A stretch of DNA of 64,000 bases from Clitoria ternatea (Eukaryota > Streptophyta > Magnoliopsida > Fabales > Fabaceae), in assembly GCA_037962975.1 (NCBI GenBank), contig CM075672.1:127334001-127398000 (forward strand), given 5' to 3'. The translations under genes were made by a program, and so were the position numbers. The notes under the pieces are model-generated. The model saw only the letters and a program-made list of their open reading frames with translations. It did no database searches and had not been told where the DNA came from. Positions 22,571 to 33,983 of the stretch are shown here, piece by piece. The stretch's first letter is position 1, and each line of letters opens with the position of its first letter.

Positions 22571-23143
22571 GATACAATTTTTTTGATAACTTTGATAACA
22601 TTAATACAAATAATAATTTTTAGTCAATTTTCTTAATTTGTGTGAAATTTGTCTAATTTGCCTGTAACCATAATCAAATGTATTTTTTATAATGATAGAT
22701 ATCTTTCATTGGACATAATACAGTTTGTACCATAAACATCTATATTATATTAGACCTAACTCTCCAAATAGATTAAGAAAAAGCTTTAATGTAAAATTAA
22801 CCCTTAGGAAATTTTGGATTTTGGTTTTACCCCCTCTAATAATAAAACTTAGTTTCAAACCCAAATATTTTTTTTATTAGTATTAAGTCATTGTCGTTAA
22901 TTGTTTTTATTAAGTAGTGACGCGTAAAAAATAAAGGTACCACTAGGATCACATGTGGCAGTTAAATGCTGAGTCACCACTGACACATGTATTTTTTAAA
23001 GGAAGAGGAAAAACAAACAAAAACTAAAGCAACAGAACATAACCCTTTGGATCTTTGAAAGAAAACCCTTTCACAGTGTGAAGTTAGGGGATGGATCTTT
23101 GAAAGAAAACCCTTTCACAGTGTGAAGTTAGGGGATGAATGAA

Positions 23144-23763
23144 ATGTCGTAGGTGAATGACCACATACCCTTAACCCTAGGGAAATTGAAGCTAGAAAAA
23201 TCCCCATACCACCATCATCATCTCAGAATCCTTTATTCATCACTCCAAGCTCATACTTTGGTCACCATTCTTCCTCACATTCATCCTCTTCTTCATCCTC
23301 TCTCCTCCATCTCCCTCTACCTCTCCCTGCCGCCCCCTCAGCAACTCCAGGGGTGGCTCCTATTGGGGCTCCTCGACCGTGTCGTGTCTTTATCATCGAC
23401 GAAGACATTAACGACATCGCACTCCTCCACAAGCTCTTTGACGTGGTGTCGTTCACACACGTGATGCACCTTACGACGTAGGAAGGGATTTGCTACGCTA
23501 TGCAGAACCCCAGATCCTACATGCATAGCAACATCGCAGGGTTTGTGAATCTTCTAGAAGCTTGCTAATGGGTGAACCCTTAGCTCACTGTTGTTTGGGC
23601 CTCTTCGAGCTCTGTTTATGGGCTTAACTCGAACGTTCCGTTTTTCGAAAAAGACCGAACAGATCAGCCCGCTTGTTGAGGGTTTTCAATTAAGGGTTTT
23701 CAATTTAGGGAATACTTCCCCAATGCCCGTGAATGAGCTCGTTTTGATTTTGGTGAAGCTTTT
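23144..23763 (+). pseudogene. GAE: Captured UDP-glucuronate 4-epimerase (GAE) fragment, copy B
   Basis: Duplicate of the fragment at 7527-8146 with the same early stop, the same frameshift after the membrane anchor, the same internal deletion after DRTDQP and the same downstream stops. The lesions therefore predate the duplication. A few bases differ; for example this copy keeps CGTTCCG and TTTTTCG where copy A has T. On present evidence it is a passenger sequence, not a gene. Confidence 0.85.
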
Positions 23764-23912
23764 GTCTCTTTTTTATTTAATTTTGTTTTTCATTTTCTTT
23801 TTCAATTATATACCTACTTTCTCTGCCTTTTAGCTTGTACATTCTTTAATTGAGACTTGAGATCCAATTGATATTACTTATTCGTGCTTATGGACTTATT
23901 TCTAGTTTTTGT

Positions 23913-24475
23913 TAGAGGTGATCGTCAGTCGGGTTTGACCGGATTCGATTGATAAATACCGCAACCAATGTTAACCAAAAATAATTTATTTTCAACCAAA
24001 CCCGACCAAATGACCCTACGGTTTGATCGAGTTTTGATTGAACGGTTTCGGTTAAGTTTGGATGGTTAATTTTGATTTAATCTTGTAATGAATTGAATTT
24101 TTTTTATGGTTAAAATTTATTTTTTAAACCCTTTTTTACACATTTTCCTCATCAATTCGATAGAAAATGATTTAATGTCTATCACATTATCATAGTATGT
24201 ACTATATATATATCATATAATTATAAGATAAAAGACTTCAATTATAATTAAAATAAAATAAACATATAGGTTAAAAGAATTAAAGTATAATAGTCTGGTT
24301 AGGGACGGTTAATTCGGTTGATAAACATCTAAAACCGTACCCGCCCAAACTTAACCATGCTTAACCGTACTTTTTACCCGATTCAACCGTTTATCCACCC
24401 GAAACCGACCAAACTCATTTTTTACTTCTGGTTTTTATGGTTTGCGATCGGGTGGGTGATTGTTGCCTACCCCTA
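23913..24475. mobile_element. hAT-type MITE nested in Pack-MULE, copy B
   Basis: Duplicate of 8296-8859, with the same TAGAGGTG start, CTACCCCTA end and GTTTTTGT flanks. It differs by a shorter TA run and a few substitutions. Confidence 0.85.
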
Positions 24476-25394
24476 GTTTTTGTCATTTGGTGATGATGAA
24501 TTGCTCCCTTCTTGCATATAATGTTATTTTCTGATATTACTATTGTAGTAAGTGTTTCAATATTTTTGCTTCATTTCCTTTTTATTCTAAAAGATGAGTA
24601 TTGGTGTAATATTTCATAATTGCCATTAATTTAATGGGATGCTATTATATGTTATCCCAAATTGTTGAGTGGAATTTAGATTATAAAGTTAGTTCAGTTG
24701 CTCTTGTCATTTGTAGGTGTATTGTCATTTTAGGAGGGACATTATTATTTCTTATGGAACATAGAGGATAAAAGTGTGTAATCATGGAATGTACTTACTT
24801 TACTAAGGCTGATGGTTTGATAGAATAACCCTTGAGAATGGTATTGTCTGCAATTAGAAGTATAAATGTTTATTTTTGTAAACAAACAAACCGTTGACAA
24901 TAAATACTTCTTTTAAAAAAAATACACGTGTCAGTGTGATTCAACACTTAACTGCCACATGTGATCTTAGTGACACCTCTGTTTGTTACACGTCACTACT
25001 TAACAGAAATAGTTAACGACAGAGGCTTAACACTAATAAAAACGTTTTAGGCATGAAACTAAGTTTTACTATTATAAGGGGTAAAACCAAAATCCAAATT
25101 TTTGTAGGGGTTAATTTTTCATTAAAGCCTAAAAAAAAAACTTTCATCAACAAAGTTTGAACCTAAGACTTTATTTAATGAGAATTAAGCATGCAAAATA
25201 CTACCTCCATATCTTAATATAAGAGTTTTTTAGATTTAGAAGACCTTATTTCAAATTTATGACACTAATAATTATTTTTTTACTAAAATATTCCTATTAA
25301 TGAATCAAAATAATAATGAATAAGATAATTAACCCTTTATAAAAAATAAAATACATTAGTTAGACATTTTATCTCTTATAAGATATTTGTGTAA

Positions 25395-26144
25395 CATAAA
25401 TGTTACGTTCATCCCTTTGTAAGTCAAATTAAAGTCATTAAATTAAATAGAGGGAATAAATAAGAAGAGTAAAATATGAGTCTTAGAGGTGATTTTGAAA
25501 AATTATTATAAATTTTAAATAGATTTAATAATTTTATTTGAATTAACTTATTCTTTTAGTACTCATGAATTAAGTAAATTTGATTAAGGTTTATGTCAAG
25601 GGATGAAAGTATTATTGATCTTAATTAAAATAATGTAATATTCTATCTAAGTCTTATCCAATATTAGTTCAACTCTCGTACCTTTTTTTCCTACTCCACT
25701 CTTATATTATTTCTTAGGACAATTATTCTTGAATTTGAGTTGAAATTGTCTTCAATGTATGATGACACAAATGTTGTCGTTACAGTTTGATTTTGAAACA
25801 AAATAAAAAATGAATTAGTATCCATTTGACACAAGGGACTTATGATGATTTTAGGAGCTCGTGAACTTTTAAAAGCTACTAATATAGTTCAGTGAACACA
25901 AAACGGAAGGAATTTATAGTTTTTCAAAAGCTATAAGCTCTTAACTTTTGAAAAACTACTTTTTAAAAAATTATAAACTTTCTTATTGATTACTTAATTA
26001 TTATTTTTACCCATATATTTTTTTTAAAAATGGCAACTTTTATATCTTACATAATTAAAATATTATATATCTTTTTAAGTCATTCAACATAATTTAAGCT
26101 AGTTTTACCAAACAGCTCTATCTGAATAAGCTTTTACAAAACTA
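25395..26144. other. AT-rich intergenic DNA
   Basis: Sequence right of duplication copy B. No gene, array or element end was recognised here. Confidence 0.5.
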
Positions 26145-26413
26145 CTGCCTTCATTCCTTAATATAAAAACCTTTTTATAGATTTCTTTGGTGCTAATACA
26201 AGAACCTCGGCATTAGTTAATTTTTTACCAAAATATACTTATTAGTCATTAATTAAATAAACATTAAGTAGAAAGAGAGTAAAATTTGAGTATGAATTAA
26301 AGTAAAATGATACTTGGAGAAATCAGTAAAATTTATAGACAAATTAAATAACTTTTAACTATATTACCTAACTTTTCTTAACAACTAAAAGTAGTTAATA
26401 TGGACGGATGTAG
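26145..26413. mobile_element. Stowaway-like MITE
   Basis: The 269-bp AT-rich segment is bounded by TA dinucleotides (26143-26144 and 26414-26415). Its inverted ends are CTGCCTTCATTCCTTAATAT and, on the minus strand, CTACATCCGTCCATATTAAC, which resemble the CTCCCTCCGT termini of Tc1/mariner-type Stowaway MITEs. It has no coding capacity. A related unpaired end (CTACCTCCATATCTTAATAT) occurs at 9591 and in its duplicate near 25200. Confidence 0.7.
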
Positions 26414-27322
26414 TATAAGCTATAAGATATTCCAAAAGTCATAAGATATAAACTTATTTTTACCAAATGAACCCTTTGGATGACAAACAAATGTATGGTT
26501 TGGTTTGGTTAAAAAATTATAAAAATCATATCAAACCAAATGATTGTGGTTTGCATTGATTTAGCTTGACAATTTTAAACTTTTGTTTTAAATAACAAAT
26601 ATCTAGACATCAATATAATAAACATAAATTATATAGTCATTCTTATTAGTTGTAAGAAATAAAAGAAAAATATAGTTCATTTTACTACTCTTTATAGACA
26701 TTTATTATGCTATAAGTATTTTATTTTATAATTTAAATATTATTTAACAATACTTAAGTTAAGCTATTTGTTATATTTTAACTATCATAACTCATAACAT
26801 AAATGACATCTGATCACTGATTTAATTTTAGACTTATTTTTAAAAAAAAGTAATATAAAAAGTGTAGTTGAATTTTACAAATAGAAACTATAAGTTAAAC
26901 CAAATCATATCCAAAAAAACAAACTTTTTCAAGATTGTAGTCGATACAATTCACATATTCGTTTACAATTTGAATTGATTCAATTTTATATGAAAATTAG
27001 AAGTCAAACCAAACTATATCCAAAAATACAAATTTTTTAATATTGTAGTTGATACAATTCACATATTCACTTACAATTTAAATTGATTTAATTTTATTAA
27101 GAATAAGAAATTGATTTGATTCGCGAACAAACCCTAGATAATGAAACTAATTCTTGTAATAAAATTTGGACATAAGACAACTTATTTAAAGATAATCCAA
27201 TATCTAAACCAACGTTAGAAAACCAAAATATATTTTCCTTTTACACAAAACCCATTAAGCTAAATTAAAAATGAGTGTTCAATTCAATATATTTACATGG
27301 AAAACATATTTAATCCAAAATA
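26414..27322. repeat. AT-rich DNA with a two-copy ~110-bp tandem repeat (26896-27115)
   Basis: AAACCAAATCATATCCAAAAA...GATACAATTCACATATTC occurs at about 26898 and again at about 27008, so a ~110-bp unit is present twice with several differences. The remainder up to the end of the OXS3-like gene shows nothing else. It probably includes the gene's 3' untranslated region near 27240-27322. Confidence 0.55.
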
Positions 27323-28267
27323 TCAATCCTCATTATCTTCATCAGCCTCATCATGTTCTTGCAGATCCGCAAGAGAGAGGCTCCTAGACTTGAAGCTCCC
27401 TAATCTGAGCCTCAAATGATCAGCATAAGACTGAGGCACTCTGTTATTCTGTCTCACCAAACCCTCATCTTGCGGTTTCTTCTTTTCCTCCGTTGAAGAA
27501 CAAAATGGTGACACTTTTTTGGGTTTCTCCACTTCATAGTCGTCATCATCATCTTCATAATCTTCATCCACGGGCAAAAGGGGCATTGATTTTGGGTTAG
27601 ACGAAGCATAAAAGGAGGTTCTTTTTGCCCATTTGGATGCAATTAGAACCCTTCTTCTCTTGTTAAATGGGTTCTCTTGCTTCTCAAGTTCCTTCACTGT
27701 GCTCACCATTGATAGATCCGTGAATGACTTCGATTTCCCAATGAAATGATTCGATAACCCCTTCCTACATCGCTCACCAAAAGATTAAAATTCAAAAAAT
27801 TAACATCTAATTTTTACAAACATTAAAAATTGGCAATTAGAAGATTAAATTAAGCAAAAGTAGGAGGCTTTAGAATTTTGGATTCGAAACACAACAATAA
27901 TCGAAATAGAAAGATCTGATTAAAAAATAATAATAATTAAGTTGAAAAGAATAAGAATGAGGAATATGGGAAAAGAAACTAACTTGACAGGGAGAGAGTC
28001 TTCCAAGGAATCGAGAGAATCCAAACCCTTCAACTTGCTTTGAATTTCTTGTTCTTTTTCTTCGGGTTGGTCTTTTTTGAGTGAAACGTCGTCGTTTTCG
28101 TCGTCGCTGTCGTCTGGGGTTCCGATGGAGGACGAACTCTCGGAAGATTCGGCGGCGAAGAAGTTGTACGAGGGGACGGTGTCGCTTTTGGGGCGGTCTT
28201 CGTCGAAGGATGGCGGAGGAGAGGAAGCGACGTCGAGGGTGAAAGTGGGACCCAGCAGAACATCCAT
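27323..28267 (-). CDS. OXS3: OXIDATIVE STRESS 3-like protein (OXS3 family)
   Basis: Two exons on the minus strand: exon 1 28267-27984 and exon 2 27764-27323. The intron of 219 bp has donor GTTAGT and acceptor ATGTAG in phase 2, giving 241 residues. The N-terminal half is Ser/Asp/Glu-rich (SSESSSSIGTPDDSDDENDD). The exon junction creates the family's signature, KGLSNHF followed by GKSKSFTDL, then NPFNKRRRVLIASKWAKR, a basic stretch likely to direct nuclear import. The C terminus has an acidic run (DEDYEDDDDDYE) and SFKSRSLSLADLQEHDEADE. OXS3 proteins are plant nuclear-speckle or chromatin-associated proteins that raise tolerance to heavy-metal and oxidative stress. The frame is intact and the splice sites are consistent. 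This is the only convincing host gene in the window. Confidence 0.85.
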
Positions 28268-28500
28268 TGTTATTATTATTATTACTAGGTTGGGAAGAAG
28301 CAGAGAATACGAGGTGTGGTTTTTTGTTTTTGTGTTGTTTGAGGTATTTGATTATGAGTGATTGGGTCTGTGTTTAAAATTGGTGATTTCTGAGAAAGAA
28401 AATATGGAAAAGGAGTGGAAGAAGAGAGTTGAAGAAAGAAAAAAGAAAAAGATGAGAGAGAGAAGATGGATGGATAACTTTCGCCGGCGGAGAGTGCTGT
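28268..28500 (-). promoter_or_regulatory. 5' leader and proximal promoter of the OXS3-like gene
   Basis: On the coding strand the 230 bp before the ATG are strongly pyrimidine-rich (TTCTCTCTCTCATC, TTCTTTCTTCAACTC), with an ATT/AAT microsatellite directly before the start (28265-28285). CT-rich leaders are common in plant stress genes. No TATA box could be placed with confidence. Confidence 0.4.
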
Positions 28501-28859
28501 AGCACAAAAGAATTTGGTTTTGTTTTACACGTTCTTCATGACAGGCAACCACACTTATCATAAATTTCCTAAATTACTTTTTAATTAAATATCTTATTTT
28601 TAATTGTTTATCTTACATAAGATTACACTTACACTGATTCTATTAATCAGCGGGTGAGTAATTTTATTAAGAAATAAAAAAGAATTTTTTATTAGAATGT
28701 GTGAGTTTCAGTATGATATTTTTAAATAATTTTTATTTTAGTTTCATTAATCAATTACATTTACTTATTCTCATAAAAGTATTATTTACATATCGAAATT
28801 TAGTGATACATATAGTAGTTTTGAATTTATATTAATATTTAGTGACATGTGGGACTAGT
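28501..28859. other. AT-rich intergenic DNA
   Basis: No feature recognised between the OXS3-like promoter region and the tandem array. Confidence 0.5.
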
Positions 28860-29885
28860 TAAAATCATTCCCACAGTATCATCATTTAACATCTTGAATT
28901 GAAATCCAAAAGCAAAATTTTGGCATCTCGGATTTACACCTGGATCATCATTTAGCACCCAGATGTGGCATCTCGGATCTACTTTTGGCATTCCAAATTT
29001 GCACTTCGAATTGGCATCCAGAAACAAAATTTTGGCACCTCGAATTTGCACATCAAATTGACATCCAAGAGTAACATTTTGACATCCTAGATTTGCACAT
29101 CAAATTTTAACTTAGTCTTTAGAATTCTCATCAAGGAGCAACATTTGGCATCTTGGATTTGCACATCGGTTTATCATTCAGCACCTTGGATTGACATCCA
29201 AAAGGAAAATTTTGGCATCCTGGATTTGCACCCCAGATCATCATTTAACACCTCATATTGGCATTCAAAAGCAACGTTTTGGCATCTCGGATTTGCACTC
29301 TGGATTTTGACTTAATCTTTAGAATTGTCATCAAGAAGTAACATTTGGCATCTTGGATTTGTACCTCGGATAATCCTTTAGCACCTCAGATTGGCATCCA
29401 GGAGAAAAAAGTTTGGCATCCCGAATTTGCACCTCGAATCATTATTTAGCATCTTATATCCATGAGCAATATTTTGCCATCTCGAATTTGCACAATGGAT
29501 TTCAACTTAGTCTTTAGAATTGTCATCAAGGAGCAACATTGGACATCTTGGATTTGCACCTCGGATTGGCATCCAGGTGCAACTTTTGGCATCTCAGATT
29601 TACACACTAGATTATAACTTAATCTTTAGAATTGTCATCAAGAAGCAACTTTTGGCATCCCGAATTTACACCTTGGGTCATCATTCAGCACCTTAGATTT
29701 GCATCTAGAAGCAATATTTTGGCATCCCAGATTTTAACTTAGTCTCCAAAATTGTTATCAAGGAACAACTTTTGGCATCCCGGATTTACACCCAGATCAT
29801 CATTCAGCACCTTTGATTTGCATCCAAGAGCAACATTTTGGCATTTGGAATTTACACAACGGATTTTAACTTAGTCTCTGAACTA
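28860..29885. repeat. Complex tandem array with GGCATCTYGGATTTGCAC units
   Basis: Short units of about 35-65 bp built on TTTTGGCATCTCGGATTTGCA and ATCATCATTTAGCACCT(C/T)GGATTGGCATCC alternate. They are grouped into higher-order blocks marked by ACTTAGTCTTTAGAATTGTCATCAAGGAGCAAC at about 29109, 29310, 29505, 29616 and 29736, with a last partial marker at 29868. Block lengths vary from about 110 to 200 bp, so units have been gained and lost within blocks. Nothing coding. The array lies just left of the second Tat remnant and could be an array of that element. Confidence 0.85.
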
Positions 29886-30376
29886 TCAGTATAGAGATAG
29901 TACTTCTAGTGTTAGTACCAATCTCAATTCTCTCTTATATGTTACACCGGTCCAATGAAGATTCGACATTACCTCTCTTATGTTCGATATCTGGTTATCA
30001 CACTAGTTTAATGCATTAAGGAGCGAAATATGGTGTCACCTACAAGGACACTTCAACACTCAAGTTAGTTTAAATATTATTGTGGAGTTATGTGTCGTGC
30101 TAATATGGGTGGAGGATTCAGTCACATAAACCTTCGATGTAAGTCAAACTTAATAAATTTTGAGTCCTTCACATAGTAAACTAAGATCGACGAGGTCAGC
30201 TTCAAGCACTCTTTTTTCAAGGTGAAGGTAAATTCGGGGAAGCCACTTTTTTTAGAGAACACCGACTCTAGCTGAAAATTTTACATCAGTTGGAATCATG
30301 AACACATTTTGTTGACTGGTGTAGCTTATTCTGTGGATGAAAGTGAGTTATCACTAGCGTCATTAAAAGTGATCAA

Positions 30377-33036
30377 TGTAACATCCTAAATTTGAAAATT
30401 TTAGAAAATAGCTCATTAAGGCTCGGTGGCTGATTCTTTTCTTGCGCGCCTTTAGCATTTCGGGTCTAATTTTCTCAAATGATGCTTGATTGGAATGATT
30501 CTGGTCTCGTTCACTTTGTTTCGAAGAGATATTCAATCTCTATTTCTGGTCTCTATCCTAAATTCTCACTCTGTCATGCTCAAACTCAAGGATTAAGTAA
30601 ATCCATTAGAACCATGATTATTCACGTTTTTATCCTGCACATGGTTCGTTCAGAAATTCATAACTCTCTCATATGATCTTTGTTTCTTGCAAACTTAGTG
30701 TCAAAATTACTGTAACAAAATTATCTACATTTTTTGTGAAGACATAAAGAGCTATATCTTCCTAGATCAGTACAGTTTTGGAGATCTTTGAAGAACCATA
30801 TTCATCACGTCACTATGGTGACAGGTCTCAGAAAAATGGCAATATCTCCCTTGTCCGTTATTCAAATCACTTCGTTCTTTTTTATATAGATCTGTATCAA
30901 AAATATCTACAATTATTATGAAGGGTACGAAACCCAACTCTCAAAGAAGAATTTTTGGTGAATTTATTTCTGAGCACCTACCTGATTCAAAGACGATTAG
31001 AGCATCCTATCGTATTTCGATCATAACTCGGGCTACCGATATCAGATAATTGCAAATGATATATCGATTTAAAGAGAAAAAGGAGACCTACAACTTTGGG
31101 GTTGGGAGTTTTCTCTGATTCGGACTTCATAAATTATCATAGAATTGTTTTTAACGTGATTATTTTCCGATTCATGAAAATCCTGCACACCAAAAATCAT
31201 CGGGTAACAATTTAATTTTCCGGTCACCGGTTTCCAACCTACCACCACACCAGCCACAATCCAAGGGCAGGTGTCATACCTTGGTCACTTCAGCCCACTA
31301 CCTCTCCACCTCATTTTTCCACTAGCTGCATGTAACCACTTCATTAAACACTTGTCATTTGTTTTCTTTTAAGATCTCTTTTATTTTTGTTTTTAATACA
31401 TATTCTCTTCAATCATCAAGGCTCTTTCACGTCACTCTACTCTTCTTCTAAATTCTAGCAGACTCTCTTTTCTTTTTTTCTAAGCATGGGATCCTCTCTA
31501 TTGTCCTATCCTCTTCAGATTTTCAATTTGACATCTGTAGGTAGAGAAATCGTGTTCAAACCGCGACCCTGTTTTAGTTTACAGGAATTCTGACCAGCTT
31601 CAGGAAAACTGCCATTTCTGATTCGTTAACCGTTGGATCGGGCTGAAATTTTGGTATGAAGTTTCTGAAATGTGATTCTAGGTACTGACCGTTGGGATCT
31701 TGGTTTTGAGGTCTAGACTAGGAGATATTGTGCTTGAACAGTAGCACAAGTTCAAATCAACAATTGACTCGGATCGTTCGGGGAGCGTTCGAGTTTTGAA
31801 ATCAAGGATTCTAGGTAGGGGGAGCGTTTACATTTTAAATGCATAGTTTATGAACGGTTTCAGGATAGTATTGTTATTATTAGTAAGAAATCCCGAATAT
31901 ATAATATGTGTGACATAATTGTGTTATGATATTTTCTGTTCATATATTATTGATATTGAATTTGGCATGGGATATATATATTGTATTTGTGAATTTGTTG
32001 TGATTCCTATGCATGATATGTAGTAGGATATGTGATGATAATATGAGTATATGCATGAGATACAAATTGATATAGCATGGGATGCTTAAATTGATGAATA
32101 AATATGAAATATGATTGTGGTTTCGAGGATTCCACAAAAGACCTTGGGTGGGACTCAAGGCAAACCTCTTGAGCGGGGCTCGGGGTTTAGCCCGTGACAC
32201 TACCGTTATCGCTGAGAGTGATTGTGTCATGTGAGAGGGCAAACGGTTTGGTACCAGTAAAACGGCCGGATCAGCTGAGAGCTGAGTTTATGGCTGAGAG
32301 CTAGTGTTGCAACACAAAAATTAAAAACTTAATAATGGATCCATATAATCAAATATATTTATGCATTGATATATGTTGATGAGAACAACATGAGTAGTAT
32401 GATTATATGAGAATATGAGATTGAATGTTATATGATGAGGTTGTGTAGTATTAAATATGATTATATATGTTAATGAATTGGATACTTGATCCGATTCAAT
32501 AACTGTCATTTGACATATATATGCTCACCCCTATTTGTGGATATTTTGACAATGGACTTAGGACGTGATGGAGATTGGTGAGAGATCATTAAGATCGAGC
32601 GTGGAGTACTGTATATATATTGTATATAATGTACATAGTAGTTTTGTAGTAGCCTTGGCCGGCTCCTGTGCATACCTGTTCTGTTATATATGTATATATA
32701 TAAATGCTTAGTTGAATAGGTAACTGACGGCTTCAGCTGGAAGCCTAGACCTATTTTGAGTATATGCTTGTTGTTATGGTGGATGATGATGTTGTATTGT
32801 GGAGACCCTGGTTGGTCCCACCATATAAATAAATGTGTGTGATATTTGATATATCCATGAAACTGTTACATTGCATAGATGGGTAGGTTATGTGATGATG
32901 AACTACACATTAGAAGGTTGATATTGTGATGACAGTGTTATTGTACTTTTCCAAAATCCTATTTTGAAATTGAAAGTAATTCGTAAAAAAATTATTTGGG
33001 TTTTAGAAACCTAGTTTTAAATATTAGGATGTTTTA
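30377..33036 (+). mobile_element. Solo LTR of a Ty3/gypsy element (2.66 kb)
   Basis: It starts TGTAACATCCTAA and ends TTAGGATGTTTTA (inverted ends, terminal TG...TA). A perfect 5-bp duplication ATCAA flanks it at 30372-30376 and 33037-33041. There is no internal domain and no second LTR, so it is a product of recombination between the LTRs of a former element. Its middle shares phrases with the LTR at 44181 (for example GGTTTGGTACCAGTAAAA near 32248 versus 46359). The TGTAACATCC start and length suit the chromovirus (Tekay-like) group, which is inference. It interrupts exon 1 of the Tat remnant. Confidence 0.9.
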
Positions 33037-33892
33037 ATCAATGCTCTTCAGGAATACTCCCAACTCAATAAGATCTCTTGTAAGATCCTCCTAGGAGAAG
33101 AATCTCACCGGGATACGTACTTAAGTAATGATTTATTATCTTGTATGTAACTTAGAAGTTTTCCATTGCTTTATGCCAATGATCTACACTGCCTTTTGCT
33201 TTTTAGAGGAAATGGAGAAAATGAACACTCTGGAGAGGATGAAGAAGGCCAGCAAGCCTAGGCTAAATGAGAACACCATTTCTCCAAAACAAGGTGCTTA
33301 AAAATTCCAAGCTTGAGTGGTGAGCATACCAATGGATCAAGTCGGTGAAATACTTCTTAATGTAGAGGTTCAAGGGGAGCATCCAAAAAGAAGTCATATC
33401 AACGTCGGGATGGGGAAAGATCTAGTTTGGAAGGACAAGAGGCAAAAGACATTGAAGCAAGCCGATATGGCTCTAGCTGGAACCTCTCAACCTGAGACTA
33501 CAAGGGTCAAGGTCAAGGATGATGCGGGCGAGGATGAGATATTTACCAATTCTCAACTTTCTATATACCTGGAACACTAGGGATTCAAAACAGTCAAATT
33601 TGATACCCCGTTTTGTTTACGAAAAAGATTAACAGTTAAGCAGATATAGGAGACATCCACAACGGCTATGTGGTATATGCTAGAGGCGGCTAGTGTTATT
33701 TGTACCCTTATCCGAGCTTGTGAGACAAAAGTGCAAGTAGAAGAATATTTTCACAGAATGAATCAAGCTCTGCCAGAGAGGAATGTTGCCTGAGACAACC
33801 TCAAGAAGGAGGAGGCACTCTAGAGTCAAATTAAGATGGAGCTAAAGAAGTTAAAAGATAAAGTAAAGGAGCTGAAGAAACTAAAGGATGAA

Positions 33893-33983
33893 GTTGAGGA
33901 TCTCAAGTTGTAGTAGGCCAATGCACTAAAGGCCCTGTAAGAAGAAAGAAATCAATTGTTGGCTGATAAGGCTCTTGTGAAAA
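33893..33983 (+). repeat. 91-bp flanking duplication, left copy
   Basis: GTTGAGGATCTCAAGTTGTA to GGCTCTTGTGAAAA, identical to 42455-42545. It directly abuts the first base of the copia element's left LTR. The sequence belongs to the coiled-coil part of the Tat remnant and should occur once. Confidence 0.95.

Larger units (their letters stand above)
22783..25129. mobile_element. Pack-MULE carrying GAE gene fragments, copy B
   Basis: Second copy of the element at 7166-9520, present because the whole 3-kb block was duplicated rather than through a new transposition, since flanking sequence is duplicated too. TIRs, the captured fragment and the nested MITE are all retained. Confidence 0.85.
22403..25389 (+). 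repeat. 3-kb direct duplication, copy B
   Basis: Near-identical partner of 6786-9779, starting just after the right LTR of the Tat element and ending AAGATATTTG at 25389. It is followed by TGTAACATAAATG, which is probably the original right flank of the single-copy locus. The boundaries are clear because similarity stops abruptly on both sides. Confidence 0.95.

Noticed and set aside
6781..25394. The 3-kb blocks as very long LTRs of one giant element, with TGTAA as its target duplication
   Set aside because: The blocks lack TG...CA ends and contain complete DNA transposons with their own target duplications. The inner element has its own proper LTRs. TGTAA at the outer borders is better explained as recombination microhomology.
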